This document shows positions 43,143-51,959 of a stretch of DNA of 64,000 nt, one piece after another; position 1 is the stretch's first letter; each line of letters starts with the position of its first letter. A program made the position numbers and the translations under genes. This stretch comes from Aggregatilineales bacterium. GTDB lineage: Bacteria; Chloroflexota; Anaerolineae; Aggregatilineales; Phototrophicaceae. The stretch is from the NCBI GenBank assembly GCA_030834905.1, contig JAUQWZ010000037.1, positions 20,208-84,207 on the forward strand, in the 5' to 3' direction. The notes under the pieces were generated by a model. The model saw only the letters and a list, made by a program, of their open reading frames with translations. It did not search any database and was not told where the DNA came from.

Positions 43143-44066
43143 ATGCAGGCGGTCTTTCACAACCGATGGTTACCTTTTGTACTGCTGCTGCCCACGCTGG
43201 TCGTCCTGGTGCTGTTTCTCTACTATCCCATCATCAGCACCTTCGAGCTTAGCTTCTTCAGAGCTGCGCCCAACGGCATCGATCTGACGTTTGTCGGTTT
43301 GGCGAATTACCAGCGCCTGCTTGACCCGCAGATTCAGCAGACCGAAGCCGGTACCTTCGTCGTCAGAAATGCTTACGTGCTGGTGGTGGGGCGCTCGCTG
43401 CTTTTTTCCGGCGCCATCGTCATTGGCGGGCTGTCCGCCTCGCTGGGCGTCGCGATGCTGGCGAACCAGAATCTGAGGGGAGGTCGCATCTATCGCACGC
43501 TGCTCATCTGGCCCTATGCCATCTCGCCCGCCATCATCGGCGTGATTTTCCTGTTCATGTTTAATCCGGTGGTCGGAGTCATCAACTACGCCTGGAACGG
43601 AATCTTTGGGACTCGCCCGCTTTGGTTAGGCGATCCGATCCTGACTCCGCTGCTGATCGTCATCGCGTCTATCTGGAAGAATCTTGGTTATAACGTCATT
43701 TTCTATCTCTCCGGACTCCAGAATATCAACACTGACCTGCTGGAAGCCGCTTCGATTGACGGGGCGAATGCCTGGGTGCGCTTCCGGCGAATCATTTTCC
43801 CGTCGCTGTCACCCATCACGTTCTTCCTGCTGATCACCAATCTCACCTACTCTTTCTTCGACGTGTTTGGCACGATTGACATCCTTTCGGGACCCGGTCC
43901 AGCCAATTCCACCAGCGTGCTCATCTACAACCTGTACCGCGACCTGCAGATCAACCACAATACCGGCATGGCAGCCACGCAGTCGGTGATGCTGTTCGTC
44001 CTTGTCGCTGGCATAACCGTCCTTCAATTCCGCACCACTGAACGGAGGGTCACCTACAATGCGTAG
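43143..44066 (+). CDS. ABC transporter permease (UgpA/MalF type)
   Basis: 307 residues with about six membrane segments (PFVLLLPTLVVLVLFLYYPI, LLFSGAIVIGGLSASLGVAM, WPYAISPAIIGVIFLFMFN). The coupling loop is LLEAASIDGANAWVRFRRII, then FPSLSPITFF. The stop overlaps the next start by eight bases, so the pair is coupled. It lacks the extra N-terminal helices of the MalF-type protein at 13538. Confidence 0.92.
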   Translation: MQAVFHNRWLPFVLLLPTLVVLVLFLYYPIISTFELSFFRAAPNGIDLTFVGLANYQRLLDPQIQQTEAGTFVVRNAYVLVVGRSLLFSGAIVIGGLSASLGVAMLANQNLRGGRIYRTLLIWPYAISPAIIGVIFLFMFNPVVGVINYAWNGIFGTRPLWLGDPILTPLLIVIASIWKNLGYNVIFYLSGLQNINTDLLEAASIDGANAWVRFRRIIFPSLSPITFFLLITNLTYSFFDVFGTIDILSGPGPANSTSVLIYNLYRDLQINHNTGMAATQSVMLFVLVAGITVLQFRTTERRVTYNA

Positions 44067-44904
44067 CATGACGATGCGTTCCTCCCGACGGCGTCCAAAG
44101 TACTTCTCGCACATCACGCTCATCATCCTGTGCTTCATCGTCGGCTTCCCGATGGTCTTCTCGATCATCAAGTCTACGCAGAACCTCGGTCAGATTATGG
44201 CGTACCCGCCGAACCTGATGTTTGGTGACCGGCTGATTGAAAACTATTCGGCGGCATGGAACAGCAACAACTTCGTTCGGCTGATGGGGAACACCATTCT
44301 GGTGGCGGTCTGTGTCACCCTCGGCAAAACCATTACTTCAATGCTGGCAGCGACGGCGTTCGTCTACTTCCGCTTCCCGCTGCGCAGTTTCCTGTTCATC
44401 TTCGTCATCCTGACGCTGATGATGCCAACCGATATCCTGGTCGTCGCGCTGTACCGCCTGATGGGCGACCTGGGATGGACGAACCAGTTTCAGGCGCTGG
44501 TCGCGCCGTTTCTCGCCAGCGCCACCGGCACGCTGCTGTTCCGCCAGCATTTTATGAATATCCCCAGCGAACTCGCCGATGCCGCCCAGATCGACGGCGC
44601 GGGTCCGCTGCAATATCTGCGCAACGTCCTGATTCCGCTGTCCTGGAACGTGATCGGCGCGCTGGGCATGATTCAGTTTATCGGCGTCTGGAACCAGTAC
44701 CTGTGGCCCCTGTTAATCATCAACGATAACCAGCGCCAGCTTGTGCAGGTGGCGTTGAAGGGCATCACCATCAATGCGCTCGATCAGGGTAACTGGGGCG
44801 TCGCGCTGGCGGCAGCCGTGATCGCGTCCATCCCGCCGCTGATCGTGTTTCTGGTGCTTCAGGAGAGCTTCCTTCGCGGCTTCGCGCTCACGCGGGACAA
44901 GTAG
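44059..44904 (+). CDS. ABC transporter permease (UgpE/MalG type)
   Basis: 281 residues from the ATG at 44059 behind GGAGGG. Membrane helices include ITLIILCFIVGFPMVFSIIK and FLFIFVILTLMMPTDILVVA. The coupling loop is ELADAAQIDGAGPLQYLRNV. VWNQYLWPLLIINDNQRQLV and SFLRGFALTRDK are typical UgpE end pieces. As in the other MalEFG-like cluster, no ATPase gene follows. Confidence 0.92.
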   Translation: MRSMTMRSSRRRPKYFSHITLIILCFIVGFPMVFSIIKSTQNLGQIMAYPPNLMFGDRLIENYSAAWNSNNFVRLMGNTILVAVCVTLGKTITSMLAATAFVYFRFPLRSFLFIFVILTLMMPTDILVVALYRLMGDLGWTNQFQALVAPFLASATGTLLFRQHFMNIPSELADAAQIDGAGPLQYLRNVLIPLSWNVIGALGMIQFIGVWNQYLWPLLIINDNQRQLVQVALKGITINALDQGNWGVALAAAVIASIPPLIVFLVLQESFLRGFALTRDK

Positions 44905-45235
44905 GAACCGGAAATGAGGGACATGCGCGAAAATTCAAAACCGCTAGACTTATAAGTAACATCGCGCCAGGCTGACAGGGCTGCTGGCGGCGAGAGGTAT
45001 TTCGCTGCCAGCAGTCCATCAAAGCCGATCACTCCAATCGACGCAGCGCGCGTTACGCTGAGGGACGCCCATCGCCGCCGTCCGTATCTGTAGTCCACAT
45101 CCCCCATTCGTCCGCCATCGAGAGCGCCATCACGGCGTTCGACAGCCTGGCGTGGCACGATAACAGCGGCACGCGCTCCGGCAGCAGCAAACTGGTCTGG
45201 ATCAGCTCCCCCTTTCCCAAGCACAGGAGGATTCA
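44905..45235. other. Gap of 331 nt without a supported gene
   Basis: No start-to-stop frame of gene-like composition is seen. One plus-strand frame near 45100-45230 (SAIESAITAFDSLAWHDNSG) reads like a protein tail and could be a decayed remnant, but it has no start and no recognised family. The last 15 bases carry the CACAGGAGG ribosome site of the amidohydrolase gene. Confidence 0.35.
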
Positions 45236-46852
45236 ATGCCGCCCGTTTCCGCCGACTTCCCACTCGACCTGCGTTACGTACTGCTGGGCAAAGTGCTGAC
45301 TATGGATGCCCACCTGACGGTGATCGACAAGGGCGCGATCTACATATACCGCGATACGATTGAGGCGGTGCAGCCCGCCGCCGACGAACCACCCGCCGGT
45401 TTCGAGGACTGCCTGAAAATCAACACCAAAGGGACGATCTATCCGGGCTTGATCGAGCTTCACAACCACCTGAGCTACAACATTCTGCCGCCCTGGAAAG
45501 TGCCGAAGAAATACACCAACCGCGAACGCTGGCGCGCCGCGCCGGACTATCGCAAATACGTGAGCGGTCCCCTGCGGATGCTGGCGAAAGACCGCCGGGG
45601 CTATCTCGCCGCGCTGGTACGCTACGTCGAATGCAAATGCCTGCTTGGCGGCGTCACCACCTCGCAGGGCATCACGCTGGCGTCGAACGCCGGTGTCATG
45701 AAGTATTATCGCGGCGTCGTCCGCAATGTCGAACATACTGACGATCCGGCGCTGCCAGCGGCGGAAACGCGCACCGACGACGTCGGCAGCGCTATCGCGT
45801 TCCTCAAGCAGCTTCAACGCGACGACGGCTGCCGTCTGCTCCATCTGAGCGAAGGCAAAGATGATTTCTCCCGCAGGCAGTTTCTCAATCTACAGCTTCG
45901 CGATGGCACCTGGGCGATCACCGACGCGCTGGCGGGGATTCACGCCGCCGGGCTGCACGCGCAGGATCTCGCCATCCTCAAAGCGCATGGCGGCGCGATT
46001 GTCTGGTCGCCATTAAGCAATCTGCTGCTGTACGGGGACACAGCGCTGATGAAAGAGGCAAAAGCCAACGGCATCCTGATCGGACTTGGCTCGGACTGGT
46101 CGCCTTCGGGCAGTAAGAACCTGCTCGGCGAGCTGAAGATCGCCAAGGTGTTCAGCGACGCCAATCGCAAAATCTTCACCGACGAAGAACTGGTGCAGAT
46201 GGCGACCATCAACGCCGCCCGCATCCTCAAGTGGGATCACCTGCTTGGCTCGATTGAGCCGGGCAAGCGCGCTGACCTGATCGTGATGCACAACACGCGC
46301 GGCAGCGGCTACCGGCGTCTGCTCCGCAGCAGTGAAGCCGATCTGACGCTGGTCATCATCAACGGCGTGCCGCGCTGCGGCTCGGTTCCGCTGATGTCGC
46401 GCTTCAACCTTGAGACCGAGCGCTGGCAGGTGGGGACGCCGCCGCAGGAGCGCATTCTGTATCTGCGGCAGACGAAAGGGACGGCATACGTCGGCACGCT
46501 CACGCTGGCAGAATCTCAGCGGCGGCTGCGCGTCGGCTTGCGCGAATTACCCAACCCGCCGTTCTACGAAGAGCCGCCGCTGGCGGACGTTGACGGTCAG
46601 CCTCTCGAAGAATTCACGCTGGTGCTGGATAACGACGATGAAGCCGGACAGAGCCTGCGACCGCTGGCTCCGATGCTGGCACCGCCGCCCGCCGCCGCCG
46701 CGCTCAAGGACATTCTAATCCCGATGGAACTTGACCCGCTGACCGTGGCTGATCACCCAACCAGGTTCTTCGAGGGGCTTAATAACCAGATCAACCTGCC
46801 CGACTACGTCAAGACGAAGCTGCCCAGGTGGTACCCGAGGCTGGTCGTATAA
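45236..46852 (+). CDS. Amidohydrolase with C-terminal extension
   Basis: 538 residues behind AGGAGG. The cyclic-amidohydrolase fold is shown by GTIYPGLIELHNHLSYNILP (His-x-His), GGVTTSQGI, LLHLSEGKD (His), AGLHAQDLAILKAHGGAIVW, GLGSDWSPSGSKNLLGELKI (Asp) and SIEPGKRADLIVMH. It resembles the TRZ/ATZ-type deaminases and chlorohydrolases. The roughly 140 residues after the barrel (from RFNLETERW) have no recognised domain. No signal peptide is present. It precedes the S41 peptidase gene by 22 nt and is likely co-transcribed with it; the substrate is unknown. Confidence 0.8.
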   Translation: MPPVSADFPLDLRYVLLGKVLTMDAHLTVIDKGAIYIYRDTIEAVQPAADEPPAGFEDCLKINTKGTIYPGLIELHNHLSYNILPPWKVPKKYTNRERWRAAPDYRKYVSGPLRMLAKDRRGYLAALVRYVECKCLLGGVTTSQGITLASNAGVMKYYRGVVRNVEHTDDPALPAAETRTDDVGSAIAFLKQLQRDDGCRLLHLSEGKDDFSRRQFLNLQLRDGTWAITDALAGIHAAGLHAQDLAILKAHGGAIVWSPLSNLLLYGDTALMKEAKANGILIGLGSDWSPSGSKNLLGELKIAKVFSDANRKIFTDEELVQMATINAARILKWDHLLGSIEPGKRADLIVMHNTRGSGYRRLLRSSEADLTLVIINGVPRCGSVPLMSRFNLETERWQVGTPPQERILYLRQTKGTAYVGTLTLAESQRRLRVGLRELPNPPFYEEPPLADVDGQPLEEFTLVLDNDDEAGQSLRPLAPMLAPPPAAAALKDILIPMELDPLTVADHPTRFFEGLNNQINLPDYVKTKLPRWYPRLVV

Positions 46853-46874
46853 CCTACTAACAGGAGTCAGACTC

Positions 46875-48785
46875 ATGATTAAGGGCGGAAACACGTCAAG
46901 TGTGGAATTTCTGACTCACGCGCACGACGCCGTTAAGGCGCAGTTGGCGACGACTATCCCGCTGAAGGAATTTCTCCAGCAGCCAACGACCCTGACTCTG
47001 GCGGAGCGCAAGCAGATCGTCGAACAGGCGCTGCTGCTGCTGGAGGGCTTGTACGTCCATCTGCCGCAGAAACGGGCGCTCTATGCCGTCAACCCGGTGC
47101 AGCGGCTGCGCCTGCTTCAATATCATCTGGAGCAAACCCCAAAGGATGAACTACCGGACGCGCTCGAATTTCACGCCGAGATGATCGACATCTTTAATTC
47201 GGTGCGCGACCTGCATACCAACTACCTGCTGCCGCTGCCCTTCCGCGACGTGACCGCCTACCTGCCCTTTCTGATTGAAGAATATTTCGAGCGCGGAAAG
47301 CCGCGCTATATCGTTTCCAAACTGCTGCCCGGCTTCCAGCACCCGGATTTTGTCGAGGGCGTCGAGGTGCTCTATTGGAGTGGCATCCCGATTCAGCGCG
47401 CTATCTGGCTGAACGCGGCGCGGCAGGCGGGCAGCAACCCGGCGGCGCGTTACGCGCGCGGGCTGGAATCGCTGACGATTCGCCCGCTGGTGCGCAGCCT
47501 GCCGCCGGACGAAGAATGGGTCACGATTGGCTATGACAGCGGGCAGAACGGTCTGCTGGAACTGCGGCAGGAATGGCTGGTCTACCAGCCACAGGCGCGG
47601 GTCATCGCTGAAGCAGAGGCGGAAGCCGTCTCTGATGCTTCACGGGCGATGGCGTATGATCTGCAAAGCCTGGAGATTCAGCAGACGCGCAAGGTGCTGT
47701 TCGTTCCCGAAGTGATCGCCGCCGAGCAGCATGTCGCCGAGCATCCCCGCAGCCGCGTCCACACGTCGGGCGAATGGCTGGATACGAATATGCCGGAGGT
47801 GTTCCGGGCGCGCGATCTCGGCGGCAGAATCGGCTACATTCGCATATTTGTGTTCATGGTGCAGGATGACGACGCCTTTGTCGCTGAGTTCATTAAGCTT
47901 CTGGGCAAGCTCAAGCCGGACAAGCTGATTATCGACGTTCGCGGCAACGGCGGCGGTTTGGTCTATGCCAGCGAGCGCCTGCTGCAAATCCTCACGCCGC
48001 GCCGAATTCAGCCGGAACCGGCGCAGTTCATCAATTCGGGACACACCCTGAAACTGACCACCCGCTACGCCGACCTGTCGCAGTGGGCGCAGTCAATCGC
48101 CAGCGTGGTCGAAACTGGCACCAGCTATTCGCTCGGCTACTCTATCACGCCGGAAGACCTGTGCAACAACATCGGGCAGCGCTTTTACGGTCCCACGGTG
48201 CTGATCACCGATGCGCTGTGTTACAGCGCCACCGATATTTTTGTCGCCGGTTTTCAGGATCACGAGATCGGCAAGGTATTAGGAGTCAACGCCAACACCG
48301 GCGCGGGCGGCGCAAATGTGTGGGAACAGCGTCTGTTTGTTCAGTCGCTGGGCGAGCCATTCACCGCGCTGCCCAAAAGCGCCGGGATGCGGGTATCTCT
48401 GCGCCGGACGCTGCGGGTGGGCAAATACGCCGGGATTCCGGTTGAGGATTTTGGCATCCGACCGGACGCCAACCACCAGATGACCCGCGCCGACCTGCTG
48501 GAAGGCAACCGCGACCTGCTGGACGACGCCATCGAACTGCTGAACAGCCTGCCAGTGCGCCAGCTTGATGTCCAGCAGGCAGGCACAAAAGCCACCCTGA
48601 CGCTGACGATCACAACTCTCGGGATCACCCGGCTCGACATATACCTTGACCGCCGCCCTCAGAAAACGCTCGACGTAAGCGACGGTCTGACCGAAGCCAA
48701 GCTGAAGCGGCGGACACAACGACTGCTGGAGATCGAGGGCTACGACGGCGATCAACTGGTTGCCGTTCACCGTTCCCGCGTCTGA
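46875..48785 (+). CDS. S41-family (tail-specific/tricorn-like) peptidase, apparently cytosolic
   Basis: 636 residues. The S41 core is in the second half: KPDKLIIDVRGNGGGLVYAS, VLITDALCYSATDIFVAGFQ (Ser of CYSATD is the expected nucleophile) and HEIGKVLGVNANTGAGGAN. The first 300 residues form a helical N-terminal region (SVRDLHTNYLLPLPF is a conserved S41 helper segment). No signal peptide or lipobox is seen, and a PDZ domain is not obvious, unlike most exported C-terminal processing peptidases. The coupling with an amidohydrolase suggests cytosolic degradation of an imported peptide-like compound. Confidence 0.8.
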   Translation: MIKGGNTSSVEFLTHAHDAVKAQLATTIPLKEFLQQPTTLTLAERKQIVEQALLLLEGLYVHLPQKRALYAVNPVQRLRLLQYHLEQTPKDELPDALEFHAEMIDIFNSVRDLHTNYLLPLPFRDVTAYLPFLIEEYFERGKPRYIVSKLLPGFQHPDFVEGVEVLYWSGIPIQRAIWLNAARQAGSNPAARYARGLESLTIRPLVRSLPPDEEWVTIGYDSGQNGLLELRQEWLVYQPQARVIAEAEAEAVSDASRAMAYDLQSLEIQQTRKVLFVPEVIAAEQHVAEHPRSRVHTSGEWLDTNMPEVFRARDLGGRIGYIRIFVFMVQDDDAFVAEFIKLLGKLKPDKLIIDVRGNGGGLVYASERLLQILTPRRIQPEPAQFINSGHTLKLTTRYADLSQWAQSIASVVETGTSYSLGYSITPEDLCNNIGQRFYGPTVLITDALCYSATDIFVAGFQDHEIGKVLGVNANTGAGGANVWEQRLFVQSLGEPFTALPKSAGMRVSLRRTLRVGKYAGIPVEDFGIRPDANHQMTRADLLEGNRDLLDDAIELLNSLPVRQLDVQQAGTKATLTLTITTLGITRLDIYLDRRPQKTLDVSDGLTEAKLKRRTQRLLEIEGYDGDQLVAVHRSRV

Positions 48786-48802
48786 TTCCAGCCTGTCCCG
48801 CC

Positions 48803-48848
48803 GGGCAGAGAGTCCTCGCCTATCGTTTTTGCGAGGACTCCTCTGCCC
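48803..48848 (+). terminator. Long bulged hairpin terminator
   Basis: GGGCAGAGAGTCCTCGC and GCGAGGACT-C-CTCTGCCC pair as a 17-bp stem with one bulged C, starting 18 nt after the S41 stop. The TTTTT run is in the loop rather than after the stem. Confidence 0.65.
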
Positions 48849-48929
48849 AAGCCGCCTTGACACCGCTGTTTCCCCCCAACGCCCATCCAGCACATCAGTG
48901 ACAACCTGCACCTACATGCTTTGCGGCAG

Positions 48930-48957
48930 TTGACTTGCGCCGATTAGTAGGTATAAT
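48930..48957 (+). promoter_or_regulatory. Promoter of the TrmB regulator gene
   Basis: TTGACT (48930-48935), 16 nt, TATAAT (48952-48957). It lies 49 nt upstream of the GTG start. Confidence 0.7.
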
Positions 48958-48962
48958 CAGAT

Positions 48963-48988
48963 ATAGTAGTCAGTTTACGAACTACTAT
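48963..48988. promoter_or_regulatory. Candidate TrmB operator
   Basis: ATAGTAGT-N10-ACTACTAT is a perfect 8-bp inverted repeat starting five bases after the -10 box, across the expected transcription start, as for autoregulation. Confidence 0.6.
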
Positions 48989-49005
48989 TGTTCTAAGGGG
49001 CGATT

Positions 49006-49785
49006 GTGGATCTCCTGAATCATCTGACGCAGATTGGATTCACCGAATACGAAGCCAAAGTCTATCTGGCGCTGTTGGGTGATAGTCCGGCGACTGGCTA
49101 CCAGTTGAGCAAAACCTCTGGCGTGCCGCGCTCGATGGTCTATGAGGCGTTAAGCCGTCTGCACGCCAGAGGCGCGGTGCTGGAAAGTCTCGAAGATCGG
49201 GCGGCAGTTTATCGTCCCCTGCCGCCCGACCTGCTGCTGGAACGCCATCAAAACGACCACCGCCAGCTTATGGACAATCTGCGCGCCGGGCTGACGAAAC
49301 TCTACACGACCCCAACCGAAGATCGGGTATGGTCGCTCAGCGGACGGCGCTCAATCCTGACCTATGCGCTTCAAATCATCGACCAGGCTCAGACAGAAGT
49401 CTATATGGTGGTGTCCGACGATGATTTGACCGATCTGTATCCGACGATTCTCCGCGCCTGTGGTCGCGGCATTGGCGTCCACACCCTGCTGACCGGGGAA
49501 AACGGGCTGGATTGTGGCGAGGTCGCCTATCATCCGCCGCTGGAAAGCGAGCTGCATGGTCTCACCGGAATGCTGCTGGTGGTCGTCGATGGGCAGGAGG
49601 TGCTGATCGCCGGTAAAGATCACGAACTGGCAACGATCACCCGCAATGATCATCTGGTGGCGATTGCGCGCCAGTTTGTCTGGATGGAATTCTTCACCCA
49701 GCGTATCTACAGCCAGCTTGGAGACGACCTGCTGGCAAAGCTCAAGCCGGAAGACCGCCGCATCTTTGAGAGCCTGCACAGGTAA
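49006..49785 (+). CDS. TrmB-family transcriptional regulator
   Basis: 259 residues from a GTG behind AAGGGG. The N-terminal winged helix reads LLNHLTQIGFTEYEAKVYLA, GYQLSKTSGVPRSMVYEALS and RLHARGAVLE, the TrmB signature. The C-terminal half (WSLSGRRSILTYALQIIDQA, VYMVVSDDDLTDLYPTILRA, LLVVVDGQEVLIAGKDHE) matches the PLD-like TrmB effector region. It stands 73 nt before the metal ATPase gene and is probably transcribed with it, so it may respond to metal stress or to a sugar; TrmB proteins are mostly sugar sensors, which makes this pairing unusual. Confidence 0.85.
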   Translation: MDLLNHLTQIGFTEYEAKVYLALLGDSPATGYQLSKTSGVPRSMVYEALSRLHARGAVLESLEDRAAVYRPLPPDLLLERHQNDHRQLMDNLRAGLTKLYTTPTEDRVWSLSGRRSILTYALQIIDQAQTEVYMVVSDDDLTDLYPTILRACGRGIGVHTLLTGENGLDCGEVAYHPPLESELHGLTGMLLVVVDGQEVLIAGKDHELATITRNDHLVAIARQFVWMEFFTQRIYSQLGDDLLAKLKPEDRRIFESLHR

Positions 49786-49858
49786 GCCGTCGTTATCAGG
49801 AGAAGGTTCAGCCTGCCGATACCAGACCAGTGTATTGTTATAACCAAAGGACATACCC

Positions 49859-51874
49859 ATGATTGCCGCAGCCAGCCAGCCGAACGAAAAACTACCGGAT
49901 GACCCCCGCCCGCGCCCAAAGTGGCAGACGCGGGAATGGCTTGAAGCCCGTTTTGTCGTCCTGACGGCGCTGGCGATTGGACTCAGTTTCCTCAGTGGGC
50001 AGCTAGGGCTGCCACACTGGCTAACCACTGTCTTTAACATCAGCGCGTACATTACGGGCGGTCTGTTTGGCGTCATCGCCAGCCTCGAAGCGCTGCGCCA
50101 CCGCCGGATCAATGTTGACCTGCTCATGGTGCTCGCCGCCATCGGCGCGGCGATTATTGACCAGTGGCACGAAGGGGCGATTCTGCTGTTCCTGTTCTCG
50201 CTCAGCAATGTGCTTCAAAACTATGCCATCGGTCGCAGCCGTCAGGCGATTCGTGGATTGCTCAAGCTGTACCCAACCGAGGCAAAGGTGCGTCGTGATG
50301 GGAATGTAGAGGTGATGAAGATCGACCGCATTGCCATTGGCGACGTGGTGCTGATCGAGCCGGGCGAGCGTATCCCGGTGGATGGTCTGATCATCAGCGG
50401 GCGTTCGGCGGTAGACCAGTCACCGATCACCGGCGAATCAATGCCGGTGGAGAAGAACGTCGGCGATAAGGTGTTCGCCGGAACGCTCAACCAGCAGGGG
50501 GCGCTGGATGTCGAAGCCACCCAGGCTGCCCAGGATACGACGCTGTCGCGAATCATCAAGCTGGTTGAAGAAGCGCAGGACACGAAAGCGCCCACCGAGC
50601 GCTTCCTGGAGACGTTCGAGCAGTATTACGCCATGGCGATCATCGGCAGCGTGGCGCTGTTTATCATCATTCCCCCGGCGCTGGGGCTGGTCGATTTCAG
50701 CAGTAACTTCTACCGCGCTATGGTGCTGATGACGGTTGCTTCGCCCTGCGCGCTGGTCATCAGCACGCCGGCGTCGTTCATCTCAGCCATCGCGGCTGGC
50801 GCTCGCAACGGCGTGCTGTTCAAAGGCGGCGCCTATCTGGAAGCAATGGCTTCGGTGAAGGCAATCGCCTTCGATAAAACCGGCACGCTCACCGTCGGCA
50901 AGCCCGCGGTCACCGATGTGGTTTCCACCTGTGAGCTTTGCGAAGATGACCTGCTGCGGGTGGCTGCGTCGGTCGAGGCGCGGTCTGAACATCCGCTGGC
51001 AACTGCCATCGTGAATGCCGCCACAGAGCGCAATCTGGTATTAACCGAGGTCGAGGATTTCCAGGCGCTGACCGGGCTGGGTATTGCCGCCCGGCTGGAT
51101 GGCTGCGAGGTGTATATCGGCAGCCTCAGGTATCTGGAGCAGCGCTATCCGATACCGCATCATCTGGCGGAACACGTCGAGGATCTCCAACTGGAAGGCA
51201 AGACCGTGATCGGCGTGGTACGCGAGGGTGGATGCCAGCGCTGCGAAAGCTGCGACCAGCCAGAGAACGATCAGGCATGGATGGGCATTATCGCGATGGC
51301 AGACCAGCTTCGCCCGGAAGCGGCGGGCATTATTCGCCGTGTGCACGAAGAGGGCATTGAACGGGTGGCGATGCTCACCGGGGATAATCACCGTGTCGCG
51401 CAGACCATCGCCCATCAGTTAGGCATTGATGCCGTGTACGCCGGACTGATGCCAGAGGACAAAGTGCGCATCGTCAAAGAAATCGAAGCGGAAGTGGGTC
51501 CGACGGCGATGATTGGCGACGGCGTCAACGACGCCCCGGCATTTGCCACCGCCACCGTCGGCGTTGCTATGGGCGCGGCAGGGACGGATGTGGCGCTGGA
51601 AACGGCTGACGTGGTGCTGATGGGTGACAAGCTGGAACTGATTCCCTATGCTCTGCGCCTGAGCAAAAAAGCACGCCGCGTGGTCTGGCAGAATATCATT
51701 TTCTCGCTGCTGGTGATCGTGGTGCTGATTATTGGCGCGTTTGTCGTCGATCTGCCCCTGCCGCTGGGCGTGCTGGCGCACGAAGGCAGCACTGTCATCG
51801 TCGTGCTGAACGGCTTGATTTCGCTGCTGCTGCTGCCCGAATTCCAGCGCAGACGGCAGCAGCGAGCCGACTAA
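49859..51874 (+). CDS. P1B-4-type heavy-metal translocating ATPase
   Basis: 671 residues. P-type landmarks: TGES in the actuator loop, membrane SPC at residues 295-297 (ASPCALVISTPASF), DKTGTLT with Asp339, SEHPLATAI, MLTGDNHRVAQ and MIGDGVNDAPAF. The SPC site together with HEGST at about 641 in the last helices defines the P1B-4 group (Co2+/Fe2+ exporters such as CoaT, CtpD and PfeT). No N-terminal metal-binding domain is present, as usual for that group. Odd: the nucleotide domain carries CELC (358-361) and CQRCESC (459-465), a Cys cluster that is not part of the core family. Confidence 0.9.
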   Translation: MIAAASQPNEKLPDDPRPRPKWQTREWLEARFVVLTALAIGLSFLSGQLGLPHWLTTVFNISAYITGGLFGVIASLEALRHRRINVDLLMVLAAIGAAIIDQWHEGAILLFLFSLSNVLQNYAIGRSRQAIRGLLKLYPTEAKVRRDGNVEVMKIDRIAIGDVVLIEPGERIPVDGLIISGRSAVDQSPITGESMPVEKNVGDKVFAGTLNQQGALDVEATQAAQDTTLSRIIKLVEEAQDTKAPTERFLETFEQYYAMAIIGSVALFIIIPPALGLVDFSSNFYRAMVLMTVASPCALVISTPASFISAIAAGARNGVLFKGGAYLEAMASVKAIAFDKTGTLTVGKPAVTDVVSTCELCEDDLLRVAASVEARSEHPLATAIVNAATERNLVLTEVEDFQALTGLGIAARLDGCEVYIGSLRYLEQRYPIPHHLAEHVEDLQLEGKTVIGVVREGGCQRCESCDQPENDQAWMGIIAMADQLRPEAAGIIRRVHEEGIERVAMLTGDNHRVAQTIAHQLGIDAVYAGLMPEDKVRIVKEIEAEVGPTAMIGDGVNDAPAFATATVGVAMGAAGTDVALETADVVLMGDKLELIPYALRLSKKARRVVWQNIIFSLLVIVVLIIGAFVVDLPLPLGVLAHEGSTVIVVLNGLISLLLLPEFQRRRQQRAD

Positions 51875-51904
51875 CCCCACAAATCAACTGCTTTAACCAC
51901 AGAA

Positions 51905-51938
51905 AATGAGCAGCCAAAACCTGGCTGCTCATTGTTTT
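51905..51938 (+). terminator. Rho-independent terminator between convergent genes
   Basis: AATGAGCAGCC and GGCTGCTCATT form a perfect 11-bp stem with a 7-nt loop, followed by GTTTT; on the opposite strand the arm is also followed by T-rich sequence, so it can work for both converging genes. Confidence 0.82.
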
Positions 51939-51959
51939 ACCCTGATGAATCGGCAGACT

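Noticed and set aside
45100..45235. Possible pseudogene tail in the gap before the amidohydrolase gene
   Set aside because: The readable peptide is too short, lacks a start and matches no family I recognise; recorded only as a gap note.
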